Assembly (NCBI GenBank): GCA_964555735.1
Contig: CAZKTS010000193.1
Coordinates: 1 to 43,767, forward strand
Direction of reading: 5' to 3'
Length of the DNA stretch: 43,767 nt
Source: CAZKTS01 sp964555735
GTDB taxonomy: Bacteria; Actinomycetota; Acidimicrobiia; IMCC26256; PALSA-555
Part shown: positions 14,148 to 22,483 of the stretch, one piece after another
Layout of the letters: each line of letters begins with the position of its first letter
Position numbering within the stretch: position 1 is the first letter of the stretch
The notes under the pieces: generated by a model
Databases searched by the model: none
The model's input: the letters and a program-made list of their open reading frames with translations, nothing else
Told to the model about the DNA's origin: nothing
Translations under genes and position numbers: made by a program

Positions 14148-15797
14148 TCAGACTATGCGGCCGTCCGCGACCTCGATCCGACGGTCGAGGTGCACCGCGT
14201 CGAGCAGGCGCCGGTCGTGCGACACGAGCAGCACCGTGCCGGTGAACTGATCGAGCGCCGACTCCAGCTGCTCGATCGCCGGGAGGTCGAGGTGGTTCGT
14301 CGGCTCGTCGAGCACCAGCGTGTTCACACCCTGCGCGGCGAATCGCGCGAGGACGGCGCGGGTGCGCTCGCCGGGCGACAGCGACGCGGTCGGGCGCTCC
14401 ACGTCGTCGGCGCCGAGTCCGAGCTTGGCGAGGTGCGAGCGAGCCTCGGTCACGGTGAGGCCGGTCTCGTCGATGAGCCCACGCAACAGGCCCCGCTCGT
14501 CGTCCAGCGCCCGGCGAGCCTGGTCCACCTCCCCGACCACGACCGACGGACCGAGCGTGGCCGTGCCCTCCGCCGGCGCCAACCGGCCGAGGAGCGTGAG
14601 CAGCAGCGTCGTCTTGCCACCCCCGTTGGGCCCGACGATGCCGATCCGCTCCCCCCAGCGCACCTCCAGGTCCACCGGTCCGAGCGTGAACGCGCCGCGG
14701 TGCACGACGACGTGGTCGAGCGCGGCCACGATCGCGCCCGCGCGGGGTGCGGCCGCGAACTCCAGGCGGAGGTCCCACCCCTCCCACGGCTTGTCGACCG
14801 TCTCGAGCCGCTCGAGCGCGCGGTCGGTGATCTTCGCCTTCGCGGCGAGCTGCTCCGACGTCGCGCGTCGCCAGTGACGCACGTGCTTGTCCGGTTCGTC
14901 GGCGCGGGCCGCCTTGCGCTCGCCTCGCACCGACCACTGCCGCTGGGTCCGAGCGCGTGCCGTCAGCCGATCGCGCTCGGACTCATAGGTGGCGAAGCGC
15001 TCCTCCTCGTGTCGTCGCTGCGTCGCGCGTGCGTCGACGTACGCCCGCCAGCCCCCGCCGTACGAGGTCGCGCGGCGGGAGTGCTCATCGAGCTCGACCA
15101 CCGTCGTGATGGTCCGCTCCAGGAACGCGCGGTCGTGGCTCACCAGCACCACACCACCGGCGACCTCATCGAGGAATGCCTCGAGCCGTTCCAGCCCGGC
15201 GAAGTCGAGGTCGTTCGTTGGCTCATCGAGCAGGAAGACATCGAAGCGCGACAGCACGATCCCGGCGAGCGAGACGCGGGCGGCCTGGCCGCCCGAGAGC
15301 GCGTCCGTCGACCGGTCGAGCGCCGACCGCGCGAGCCCGAGGTCGGCCGCGGTCTCGTCGATCCGAGCGTCGAGGTCCGGCCCGCCGAGCGCCAGGTAGT
15401 CGTCGAGCGCGGCCGCGTACCGGTCGTCGGCACCTGGTTCACCGGCTGCGAGCGCTGCGGCCGCCGTCTCGAGTCGACGCTCGGCGAACGCCACGCCGGT
15501 GCGGCGCGCGAGCTGGGCTCGAACGGTCTCGCCGCCGCGCTCGGGCTCTTGCGGGAGGAATCCCACGCGCAGATCTGGTGGCGACGCGACCACGGTGCCG
15601 CGGTCGGGCCGTTCGTCGCCGGCGAGGACTCGGAGCAGCGTCGTCTTCCCGACACCGTTGGGCCCGACGATCCCGACGCGCGTGCGCGGTCCGACGTCGA
15701 GGTCGACGCGGTCGAGGACCGTGAGGTCGCCACGCACGACGGTGAGATCGCGAGCGACGAACGAGAAGGTGCGGAGGGGTGCAGCAGCAGCGGGCAT
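14148..15797 (-). CDS. ABC-F subfamily ATPase (ribosome-associated)
   Basis: A 549-residue protein with two ATPase domains and no membrane segment. Domain 1 has GPNGVGKTTLL (near 43), LSGGQAARVSLAG and FLLDEPTNDLD. Domain 2 has GPNGGGKTTLL, LSPGERTRAVLARF and VLDEPTNHLD. Between them lies the charged P-site tRNA interaction motif linker (about residues 255-335, rich in Arg and Glu). ABC-F proteins bind the ribosomal E site and rescue stalled or drug-bound ribosomes. The layout resembles mycobacterial Rv1473, linked to macrolide tolerance. The start ATG 15797 has no good ribosome site. The upstream leader holds a Met-stop pair right at the predicted transcript start. It is cotranscribed with the MFS pump. 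Confidence 0.9.
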   Translation of the reverse strand: MPAAAAPLRTFSFVARDLTVVRGDLTVLDRVDLDVGPRTRVGIVGPNGVGKTTLLRVLAGDERPDRGTVVASPPDLRVGFLPQEPERGGETVRAQLARRTGVAFAERRLETAAAALAAGEPGADDRYAAALDDYLALGGPDLDARIDETAADLGLARSALDRSTDALSGGQAARVSLAGIVLSRFDVFLLDEPTNDLDFAGLERLEAFLDEVAGGVVLVSHDRAFLERTITTVVELDEHSRRATSYGGGWRAYVDARATQRRHEEERFATYESERDRLTARARTQRQWSVRGERKAARADEPDKHVRHWRRATSEQLAAKAKITDRALERLETVDKPWEGWDLRLEFAAAPRAGAIVAALDHVVVHRGAFTLGPVDLEVRWGERIGIVGPNGGGKTTLLLTLLGRLAPAEGTATLGPSVVVGEVDQARRALDDERGLLRGLIDETGLTVTEARSHLAKLGLGADDVERPTASLSPGERTRAVLARFAAQGVNTLVLDEPTNHLDLPAIEQLESALDQFTGTVLLVSHDRRLLDAVHLDRRIEVADGRIV

Positions 15798-15882
15798 GGC
15801 GGCGAGTCCCGGTTCGGGCGGACGGCCGGCCTCGGCGGAGGCGACGGCACAAGGGAGGGTCGCCGGAGCGCTACATCCCGCC

Positions 15883-15888
15883 AGGGTA
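15883..15888 (-). promoter_or_regulatory. -10 box for the ABC-F/MFS operon with start-stop leader
   Basis: TACCCT on the minus strand is followed after six bases by ATGTAG (15876-15871), a start codon next to a stop. The leader to ATG 15797 is about 80 bases. The region 15798-15899 holds no other gene. Confidence 0.4.
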
Positions 15889-15899
15889 CCGCGGCGACG

Positions 15900-17030
15900 T
15901 CACGCGGACTCGGAGGTTTCAGCCCGTTCGACCGCGTACAGGTCGACCTCGTCGGGGAAGCCACGCAGGGTGCGCGCACCGAGCGGGACGAACGTGAGCG
16001 ACGCGTCCGTCGAGCCCGCCCGCACCGCGTCGGTCACGACGACGGCGCCCGGGTCGGCGACGGCGACCATCCGAGACGCCAGGTTCACGAGCGGGCCGTA
16101 GAAGTCGCCGTAGCCCCGCACGAGCGGACCGAACGCGAGCGCGCCCCGCAGTGCAGGTGTCCCCGCCGCCGGGCCGTACCGCTCGCAGAGCGTCAGCGCG
16201 ACGTCGCATGCCGCCATCGGATCGGCCATGACGAACATCACCTCGTCGCCGATGTGCTTGACCACGCGACCGCCGTGCCTGGTCACCGCGTCGGTCGTGA
16301 CCCGCTCGAAGTCGGCCAGCACCGCGCCCAGCTCGTGCGGCGCGAGCTCGTTCGCGAGCGCCGTCGAGCCGACGAGGTCGAGGAAACCGATCGCCAGCTG
16401 GAGCGTCTTGCTCGCCAGCGAACCATCGCTGCCGAGCGCGGCGCGGCGGCTCGCAGTGTCGACGTGGTGCGCGAGGAAGCCGACGACCGCGAGCGGAACC
16501 TGGTCCCGGAGCGCCACCGAGGCGAGCTCGATGAGCTGGACCTGCTCGAGCTCCGACTGGGTGGTTGCCGCCAAGCCCTGGTCGTCGTTGAGTCCGAGCG
16601 TCGCGGTGGCCGCGTCCGCGATCGATGCCATGGCGACCCCGATCACCCGCACGAACTGGAGTGTGGCGTCCTCCCCCACCAGCTCGGCACCGGCCCGGAA
16701 GGCGCTGAAGCCGGCGACGTCGGCCTCGGTGAACACCGGAGCGTCACGGTCGAGCTCCGGCAGACCCCCGGCGCGCCAGATGCGCTCGATCAGGTCCGGC
16801 GCGAGCCCGGTTCGGGCCGCGAGCTCGCCCGTGGTCATCCGCGGCCGCTCGTTGCGCACGAGCTCGCCCGCGAGGAACGCCAGCGAGCTGCCCGCCTCGG
16901 CCTCCCGGATCTCGTCGACGGTCGCGCCGAGGGCGACCAGGTGCTCGAGGGCGGCGAGCCTTCCCGCGGCGCCCGGTGCCGTCGGGTCGTAGAGCCCCGC
17001 GGCCTCGAGCTCCTGCGCGCCGACGTCCAC
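15900..17030 (-). CDS. Class III adenylate cyclase with N-terminal regulatory domain
   Basis: A 376-residue soluble cyclase that makes cAMP from ATP. Residues 1-190 are a helical regulatory part, including an HTH-like stretch RMTTGELAARTGLAPDLIER. This layout matches mycobacterial Rv1264 and Rv2212, whose N-terminal part controls activity (pH sensing in Rv1264). The catalytic domain (about 205-376) has the first metal Asp in GFLDLVGSTALA, the second in HIGDEVMFV with the adenine-selecting Lys just before it, and the transition-state Asn and Arg in PLVNLASRM. All key residues are present, so an active homodimer is expected. It starts at GTG 17030, six bases after a TACCGT box, and is divergent from the L,D-transpeptidase gene. 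Confidence 0.88.
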   Translation of the reverse strand: MDVGAQELEAAGLYDPTAPGAAGRLAALEHLVALGATVDEIREAEAGSSLAFLAGELVRNERPRMTTGELAARTGLAPDLIERIWRAGGLPELDRDAPVFTEADVAGFSAFRAGAELVGEDATLQFVRVIGVAMASIADAATATLGLNDDQGLAATTQSELEQVQLIELASVALRDQVPLAVVGFLAHHVDTASRRAALGSDGSLASKTLQLAIGFLDLVGSTALANELAPHELGAVLADFERVTTDAVTRHGGRVVKHIGDEVMFVMADPMAACDVALTLCERYGPAAGTPALRGALAFGPLVRGYGDFYGPLVNLASRMVAVADPGAVVVTDAVRAGSTDASLTFVPLGARTLRGFPDEVDLYAVERAETSESA

Positions 17031-17036
17031 CCGGTC

Positions 17037-17042
17037 ACGGTA
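17037..17042 (-). promoter_or_regulatory. -10 box of the cyclase gene, leaderless
   Basis: TACCGT on the minus strand lies 6 bases before GTG 17030. The transcript should begin at or beside the start codon. Confidence 0.5.
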
Positions 17043-17072
17043 GGCCGCTGATGGCGCTGCGAAGCGCCCCGC

Positions 17073-17078
17073 TACGAT
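17073..17078 (+). promoter_or_regulatory. -10 box of the L,D-transpeptidase operon, leaderless
   Basis: TACGAT lies 8 bases before ATG 17087, and no ribosome site lies between them. The two divergent leaderless promoters are only 30 bases apart. Confidence 0.5.
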
Positions 17079-17086
17079 CGGCCGCC

Positions 17087-17851
17087 ATGATCACGCCCCG
17101 CCGCCTCGCCGGCGCGCTCCTCGCGGGCGCGCTCGTGCTCGGTGCGTGCGGCGGCGGCAGCGACGGGCCGTCGCTCGCCGAGAAGGTCGGGCCGCCCCCG
17201 TCGTCCTCCTCGACGACCACCGCCCCGCTTCCCTCGTACATCAGCCTGGTCGCCACGGCCGTGGTGCCGGACCTCGAGGTCTTCGACGCACCCGGCGCCG
17301 CGGAGCCGACCCGCTCGTTCTCGAACCCGTGGCTGCTCAACGACGACCCCGACCTCAAGGTGGACCTGGTCTTCCTTGTCGCCTCGAAGCGCGGCAGCTG
17401 GTACCAGGTGTACCTGCCGGAGCGCCCCAACGGCAGCACGGCCTGGGTGCGCGGCCGCGACGTCAGGGTGACCCAGAACCGCTACCGCATCGAGGTCGAC
17501 CTCGCCGCCCACCAGATGACCGTCTACGACGGCCCGTCGGTGTTTCTCCAGGAGCCGGTCGCCACCGGAGCGGACGCGACGCCCACGCCCACGGGCACGT
17601 ACTACGTGCGCGTCCTGCTCAAGAACCCGAACCCTGGCAACGTCTACGGCCCGTACGCCTATGGCCTCTCGGGCCACTCCGACGTGCTCGAGACGTTCAA
17701 CGGTGGTGACGCGGAGGTCGGCATCCATGGGAACAACGACGCGTCCCTGCTCGGCACCAGCGTCTCGCACGGGTGCATCCGCATGAGCAACGCCGGCATC
17801 ACCCGACTCACGAGCGTGCTGCCGCTCGGCACGCCGGTCACGATCACGTGA
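17087..17851 (+). CDS. L,D-transpeptidase lipoprotein (YkuD)
   Basis: A 254-residue exported protein. The signal peptide RRLAGALLAGALVLGAC ends in a lipobox, so it is membrane-anchored at Cys 21. A Ser/Thr/Pro linker leads to an SH3-like region (residues 55-125), then the YkuD domain. The domain has RIEVDLAAHQMTVYDG at its start, GIHGNN, and the catalytic SHGCIRMSN with Cys near residue 229. These enzymes form 3-3 peptidoglycan cross-links or attach proteins to the wall. The next gene starts inside its stop codon (GTGA), so the two are translated together. Confidence 0.92.
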   Translation: MITPRRLAGALLAGALVLGACGGGSDGPSLAEKVGPPPSSSSTTTAPLPSYISLVATAVVPDLEVFDAPGAAEPTRSFSNPWLLNDDPDLKVDLVFLVASKRGSWYQVYLPERPNGSTAWVRGRDVRVTQNRYRIEVDLAAHQMTVYDGPSVFLQEPVATGADATPTPTGTYYVRVLLKNPNPGNVYGPYAYGLSGHSDVLETFNGGDAEVGIHGNNDASLLGTSVSHGCIRMSNAGITRLTSVLPLGTPVTIT

Positions 17852-18480
17852 GCCGCTCCCGAACCGTCTGCCGCGTGCTCGCGGTCGTCGTCGCCGCCAC
17901 CGCGGTCACGGCCTTGGCGTCCCCGGCCGATGCCGGCGAGCGGCCCGACCTGCCGCCGCCGACGCGCGACGCCCTCGCCAAGATCTTCGATCCCCAGCTC
18001 GAGGAGCTCGGGCTGCACACGACGCGGGCGACGCTCCAGAACCTCGACACCTACCGGAGCGATCCCGACGGGACCCACCTGGCGATCTACGTCGAGCCCG
18101 ACGGCGATGCGATGAGCAACGAGGAGTACCTCGAGAACATCACTCGGGTCACCAAGGTCTTCCTCCCGAAGGTGTTCAAGCGCTGGACCGACCTCGAGAG
18201 CTTCGATGTCTGCCAGGAGCCACCGCAGGCGCTCGACGACCGGACGGCCCCGCCGCCGGTCACGCAGGTGCTCGTCAGTCGCAAGGGTCTCAAGCGGGTC
18301 CAGTGGAAGTCGGCCACGCTCGACGACATCGTCGCGGCCTCGATGATCAAGATCGGCGCGCCGACGTCGGCGAGCCGCGACTTCTACCTGTTCGTGAACG
18401 ACGAGGTCGCCGCGCAACCGGCGTACCAGGCAGCGCTCGCGGCCGCCCGCTCCACCACGACCTCGGCGCCCCGCAGCTGA
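17848..18480 (+). CDS. Secreted protein of unknown function
   Basis: A 210-residue protein that begins at GTG 17848, overlapping the TGA of the L,D-transpeptidase by four bases. Residues 1-29 form a signal peptide (TVCRVLAVVVAATAVTALA, with a cut near ADAG). The mature part has mixed helices and strands: DALAKIFDPQLEELGLH, THLAIYVEPDGDAMSNEEYL, VFLPKVFKRWTDLESFDVCQ. I do not recognise a family or catalytic motif. A single Cys remains after the signal. Tight coupling to the transpeptidase suggests a cell-envelope role. Confidence 0.75.
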   Translation: MSRSRTVCRVLAVVVAATAVTALASPADAGERPDLPPPTRDALAKIFDPQLEELGLHTTRATLQNLDTYRSDPDGTHLAIYVEPDGDAMSNEEYLENITRVTKVFLPKVFKRWTDLESFDVCQEPPQALDDRTAPPPVTQVLVSRKGLKRVQWKSATLDDIVAASMIKIGAPTSASRDFYLFVNDEVAAQPAYQAALAAARSTTTSAPRS

Positions 18481-18494
18481 ACGGGCGACCGCAC

Positions 18495-19751
18495 GTGACG
18501 GACCTCCTCGACGTCGCCGATCGTCGCTGGCACGGTGATCCGGAGGCGATGCGCCAACATCCGTTCAGGCACGTGGGCGAGATCGCCGCGTTCGACGACC
18601 AGACCGCCTTCGTCGCCTCGTTCGCGAACGTCAGCGCGTTCTCGACCGACGATGGGCTCCTGCTGGTCGACACCGGCGACGCGCGGCTCACCGACGTCGC
18701 ACGCGACGCGCTGCGCACCTGGACCGACCGGCCGCTGCACACCGCGGTGTTCACCCACGGCCACATCGACCACTGCTTCGGTGTCGACCGTTACGAAGCC
18801 GAGAACGCGGCCGCGGGTGCACCGGCGCCCCGCGTGATCGCGCACGAAGCCCTCCCGGCTCGCTTCGATCGCTATCGCGCCACGGCGGGCTACAACGCGG
18901 TCATCAACCGGCGACAGTTCGGCGTGCCGGACCTCGAGTGGCCGGTCGACTACCGCTACCCGGACGAGACCTACGCGACCCGCCTCGACGTCGAGGTCGG
19001 CGGCACACGCTTCGAGCTGCACCACGCCCGCGGCGAGACCGACGACCACACCTGGGTCCACGTGCCCGATCGCCGGGTCCTCTGCACCGGCGACCTCTTC
19101 ATCTGGGCTTCGCCCAACTGTGGCAACCCGCAGAAGGTGCAGCGGTACCCGAAGGAGTGGGCCGCCGCGCTTCGCACGATGGCGACCCTCGACTGTGAGG
19201 TGCTGCTGCCCGGCCACGGGCTCCCGATCGTCGGCGAGGCACGAGTTCGCGAGGCGCTGTCCGACACCGCGCGGCTGCTCGAGCACCTCCACGACGAGAC
19301 GCTGGCCATGATGAACGAGGGCGCGTCGCTCGACGAGATCGTGCACACGGTGCGCGCACCCGCCGAGCTGCTGGAGCGTCCCTACCTCCGCGCCGTCTAC
19401 GACGAGCCCGAGTTCGTCGTGCGCAACATCTGGCGGCTCTACGGCGGCTGGTACGACGGCCTGCCATCGCGCCTGAAGCCGGCGCCCGATGCCGCCGTCG
19501 GTGCCGAGGTCGCGGCGCTGGCGGGCGGGCCCTCCGTCCTCGCGGCGCGCGCCACCGAGCTCGCCGAGCTCGGCGACCTGCGCCTCGCCGCGCACCTGGC
19601 CGACTGGGCCGCGCTCGCCGCGCCCGACGACCCCATCGTGCAGGCGGCGCGAGCAGAGGTGTACGAGGCACGGGTCGCCGCCGAGGCCTCGACCATGTCC
19701 AAGGGCGTCTTCCGCTGGGCTGCGCAGGAGTCCCGCCGCCACTCGGACTGA
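18495..19751 (+). CDS. Metallo-beta-lactamase-fold hydrolase, alkylsulfatase-like
   Basis: A 418-residue protein. The MBL core carries the zinc motif FTHGHIDHCFG (THxHxDH) near residue 90, HHARGETDDHTWVHV and TGDLFIWASPNCGNP, with a later LLPGHGLPI. After it comes a helical segment resembling the dimerisation domain of SdsA1-type alkylsulfatases: RPYLRAVYDEPEFVVRNIWR, LYGGWYDGLPS, then an Ala/Leu-rich C-terminus. The usual C-terminal SCP2-like domain of full alkylsulfatases (about 600 residues) is missing. It has no signal peptide, so it probably acts in the cytoplasm. GTG 18495 is chosen; it lies 14 bases after the previous stop. Sulfate-ester hydrolysis is likely but not proven. Confidence 0.82.
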   Translation: MTDLLDVADRRWHGDPEAMRQHPFRHVGEIAAFDDQTAFVASFANVSAFSTDDGLLLVDTGDARLTDVARDALRTWTDRPLHTAVFTHGHIDHCFGVDRYEAENAAAGAPAPRVIAHEALPARFDRYRATAGYNAVINRRQFGVPDLEWPVDYRYPDETYATRLDVEVGGTRFELHHARGETDDHTWVHVPDRRVLCTGDLFIWASPNCGNPQKVQRYPKEWAAALRTMATLDCEVLLPGHGLPIVGEARVREALSDTARLLEHLHDETLAMMNEGASLDEIVHTVRAPAELLERPYLRAVYDEPEFVVRNIWRLYGGWYDGLPSRLKPAPDAAVGAEVAALAGGPSVLAARATELAELGDLRLAAHLADWAALAAPDDPIVQAARAEVYEARVAAEASTMSKGVFRWAAQESRRHSD

Positions 19752-19757
19752 TCGCAG

Positions 19758-19763
19758 TACCCT
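19758..19763 (+). promoter_or_regulatory. -10 box of the SDR gene
   Basis: TACCCT within AGTACCCTGC lies 47 bases before ATG 19811. The leader carries the ribosome site GGAAAGG. Confidence 0.4.
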
Positions 19764-19810
19764 GCGCCGCCGGCGACCGTGGGGGCGTCGGGAGCGGAAA
19801 GGTGCTCACC

Positions 19811-20605
19811 ATGCAGATCGACGGGTCGACGATCCTGGTCACCGGGGCGTCGTCGGGCATCGGGGCGGCGTTGGCGCCGATGCTCGCCGAGCGAGGCGCG
19901 ACCGTAGGTATCGTCGCCCGACGCAAGGATCGGCTCGAGGCCGTCCTCGAGGAGTGCCGAGCGCACGCGCCGAGCTCCCGGCTGTGGGCCGCCGATCTCG
20001 GCGACCTCGACGCCGCCGAGCGGGTCGCGCTCGAGGCGTGGGACGCATTCGACGGTCTCGACTGCCTGGTGAACAACGCGGCGATCCCGAAGCGGATGCC
20101 GGTGCAACGCCTCACGCGCGAGGAGGTCGACACCGTGATGCGGATCAACTTCACCTCGCCCGTCCGCATGACCCTCGCGCTCCTCCCCCGCTGGCTCGAG
20201 CGCGACCGCGGCTGCGTAGTGAACGTGTCGTCGATGGGCGGGCGCATCGGCATCGCCCACGAGGCGGCGTACTGCGCGTCGAAGTTCGCGCTGTCCGGCT
20301 GGAGCGAGTCGTTGGCCATCGACCTGCACGCGACCGGGCTCGAGGTGAAGCTCGCGCTGCCCGGTCCGATCGAGACCGAGATCTGGGACCTGCCCGAGAA
20401 CGACCCGGCCCTCTACGAAGGGCCGTTCGTACCGGCCGCCGACTGCGCGGCGAGCATCGTCACCGCGATCGAGAGCGACGGCTTCGAGCACTACGTGCCG
20501 CCGGAGTTCCCGGGCGGTCTCGGCAAGCAGCACGACATGGTGATCGGCAAGACCCAGGCGCCCGACGCGTTCATCGATGCGATGGGCCAGATGGCGAGCG
20601 CCTGA
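19811..20605 (+). CDS. Short-chain dehydrogenase/reductase
   Basis: A 264-residue SDR. It has the cofactor motif TGASSGIG at residues 12-19, NNAAIPK, the catalytic Ser in NVSSMGGRIG, and YCASK as YxxxK, then LPGPIETEIWDLPEND. The Arg-rich stretch VARRKDRL after the second strand favours NADP(H). ATG 19811 is preceded by GGAAAGG at good distance; an in-frame GTG at 19802 would add three residues but has no ribosome site. The late segment (FVPAADCAASIVTAIESDGF) resembles SDRs acting on fatty or sterol-like alcohols. It follows the MBL-fold gene by 59 bases with its own promoter. The substrate is unknown. Confidence 0.87.
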   Translation: MQIDGSTILVTGASSGIGAALAPMLAERGATVGIVARRKDRLEAVLEECRAHAPSSRLWAADLGDLDAAERVALEAWDAFDGLDCLVNNAAIPKRMPVQRLTREEVDTVMRINFTSPVRMTLALLPRWLERDRGCVVNVSSMGGRIGIAHEAAYCASKFALSGWSESLAIDLHATGLEVKLALPGPIETEIWDLPENDPALYEGPFVPAADCAASIVTAIESDGFEHYVPPEFPGGLGKQHDMVIGKTQAPDAFIDAMGQMASA

Positions 20606-20648
20606 CGCAACGACCCGGGCGGCGTAGCCGACCCGGCGAGGGGGGACC

Positions 20649-21761
20649 ATGCGAGGACGACTGCTCACCGCCACCACCGCGCTCGCGCTGGCGATCGGCC
20701 TGCTCGGCGGATCGGCCGGGGCGGCGAAGGCCGCGGCGATCCGCGACGCCCAGGCCGACTGCTCGGCTCGGACGTCGTGCGTGATCACGTGGGCCGGCGC
20801 CCAGGACGTCGACGTGTTCGCCGGCACCGCGGTCGACGACATCGACACGTCGACGCCGGTGGCCACCGCCGAAGGCGCGACCACCGTGACGGTCGACGGT
20901 CTCGACCCGGCCAGCCGCTACTACTTCGAGCTCGTGTCCGACGGCGCGAAGCACGGCACCGTCGTCGCCGACCGCAGCCTCCACCTCGAGAGTGCCCCCA
21001 ACGCGCGCGACATCGGTGGCTACGAGACGGAGGACAGCCATCACGTGAAGTGGGGCACCGTGTTCCGCTCCGATGCCCTCAGCAAGGCGACCGCGGCCGA
21101 CCAGGCCGCGCTGACCGCCCTCGGGATCAAGGTCGTGTGCGACTACCGCGGTCCGTCCGAGGTCGAGGCCGACGGCGCCGACCAGCTCCCGCCCGGTGCT
21201 GAGCTGCTGAGCGCGCCGGTGTACGACGAGGACAACGACCTCAGCGACAAGATCCGCACCGCGATCACCAGCGGCGACGCAGCCCAGCAGGAGGCGCTGC
21301 TCGGCGGGGGGCGCGGCGAGAAGGTACTCACCGACGCCGGCAAGACGTTCGTGGACGACCCCGACGCCCGCGAGCAGTTCGCCGCGGTCATGGAGCGGCT
21401 GGCCGACGACGCGTCGTTGCCCGCACTGCAGCACTGCACCGCGGGGAAGGACCGCACCGGTTGGTCGACGGCCGTGATCCTGAGCGCGCTGGGGGTGCCG
21501 CGCGAGACGATCATCGAGGACTACCTCGCGACCAACGACTACACGAAGGCCAAGAACGAGTCGACGCTGCAGAGCGTGGCGAACCTCATGGAGAACCCCG
21601 AGCTGCTCCGGCCGGTGCTCGAGGTACGCGAGGAGTACATCCAGTCCTCGTTCGACGAGGTCGAGAAGAAGTACGGCACCATGGACAAGTACCTGCGCAA
21701 GGGCCTCGGCCTCACCAAGGCCCAGATCGCCGCGCTCCGAGAGAACCTGCTCACCGACTGA
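20649..21761 (+). CDS. Secreted tyrosine/lipid phosphatase with FnIII-like domain
   Basis: A 370-residue exported enzyme. The signal peptide is RGRLLTATTALALAIGLLGG with a cut near AKAAA. Residues about 35-115 form a fibronectin-III-like domain (VTVDGLDPASRYYFELVSDG). The phosphatase domain follows: APNARDIGGYET, VFRSDALSKATAADQAAL, VCDYRGPSEVEADGAD, and the P-loop HCTAGKDRTGWSTAV near residue 262, with catalytic Cys and Arg. The GKDRTG version is typical of bacterial PTPs such as MptpB and LipA-type enzymes that also act on phosphoinositides. GAGGGGGACC stands before ATG 20649. Export to the outside is notable for this family; the target is unknown. Confidence 0.88.
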   Translation: MRGRLLTATTALALAIGLLGGSAGAAKAAAIRDAQADCSARTSCVITWAGAQDVDVFAGTAVDDIDTSTPVATAEGATTVTVDGLDPASRYYFELVSDGAKHGTVVADRSLHLESAPNARDIGGYETEDSHHVKWGTVFRSDALSKATAADQAALTALGIKVVCDYRGPSEVEADGADQLPPGAELLSAPVYDEDNDLSDKIRTAITSGDAAQQEALLGGGRGEKVLTDAGKTFVDDPDAREQFAAVMERLADDASLPALQHCTAGKDRTGWSTAVILSALGVPRETIIEDYLATNDYTKAKNESTLQSVANLMENPELLRPVLEVREEYIQSSFDEVEKKYGTMDKYLRKGLGLTKAQIAALRENLLTD

Positions 21762-21769
21762 GACCGGAC

Positions 21770-22483
21770 ATGGCCGACCTCTGGTTCCGACAGCTGCTCG
21801 CCGGACGCGACTTCGCGACCGACGACCCGATCGCGCGCCAGATGGTGAACTTCGTCTATCTCGTCGGCGACCGCGAGTCGGGCGAGTGCGTCGCGATCGA
21901 CCCGGCGTACGGGGCGCGCGAGCTGCTCGGGATCATCGACGCCGCGGGGCTGCGCCTCACCGGCATCCTCGGGACCCATTGGCACCCCGATCATCTCGGC
22001 GGCGACCTCATGGGCCACCCGATCGAGGGCATCGCCGACCTCGTCGGCCGGGACGACGTCGCGGCCCCGGTGCACGTGCACCGCGACGAGGCCGAGTGGG
22101 TCAAGCGCACCACCGGGGTCTCCGACTCGGACCTCGTGCTGCACGACTCGGGCGACACCGTCCAGGTGGGCGCGATCCCGATCCAGCTGATCCACACTCC
22201 CGGGCACACGCCGGGCAGCCAGTGCTTCTTCGTCGACGGCCGCCTCGTCGCCGGCGACACGCTGTTCCTCGACGGCTGCGGCCGCACCGACCTGCCCGGC
22301 GGGGACTCGGATGCGCTCTACGAGAGCCTCACGCAGCGGCTGGCGATCGTGCCCGACGACGCGGTGCTCTACCCCGGCCACCTGTACTCGGCCGAGCCGT
22401 CGGCCCCGATGGGCGAGACTCGGCAGCGCAACTACGTGTTCCGCATCCCCACCCTGGAGCAATGGCGCAACCTTCTCGGGTAG
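21770..22483 (+). CDS. Metallo-beta-lactamase-fold hydrolase (glyoxalase II/persulfide dioxygenase-like)
   Basis: A 237-residue soluble MBL-fold protein. The metal motif GTHWHPDHLGGD (THxHxDH, near residue 68), IHTPGHTPGSQCFFVDG, LVAGDTLFLDGCGRTDLPGG and LYPGHLYS contain the ligands and spacing seen in glyoxalase II and ETHE1-like persulfide dioxygenases. The strip GCGRTDLPGGDSDALYESL closely follows the ETHE1/GloB-like pattern GxGRTDxxGGD. The protein is probably a thioester hydrolase or sulfur dioxygenase. It follows the phosphatase by 8 bases and overlaps the start of the GNAT gene by 22 bases, so it belongs to one operon. Confidence 0.85.
   Translation: MADLWFRQLLAGRDFATDDPIARQMVNFVYLVGDRESGECVAIDPAYGARELLGIIDAAGLRLTGILGTHWHPDHLGGDLMGHPIEGIADLVGRDDVAAPVHVHRDEAEWVKRTTGVSDSDLVLHDSGDTVQVGAIPIQLIHTPGHTPGSQCFFVDGRLVAGDTLFLDGCGRTDLPGGDSDALYESLTQRLAIVPDDAVLYPGHLYSAEPSAPMGETRQRNYVFRIPTLEQWRNLLG

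Noticed and set aside
14094..17051. A 985-codon open frame on the plus strand
   Set aside because: It lies opposite the ABC-F and cyclase genes, both with full motifs. Its composition (Arg, Gly, Val-rich, no domains) is that of an antisense shadow.
18495..19751. Full secreted alkylsulfatase of SdsA1 type
   Set aside because: The metal site and dimer segment fit, but there is no signal peptide and the C-terminal SCP2-like domain is missing, so only a relative is claimed.
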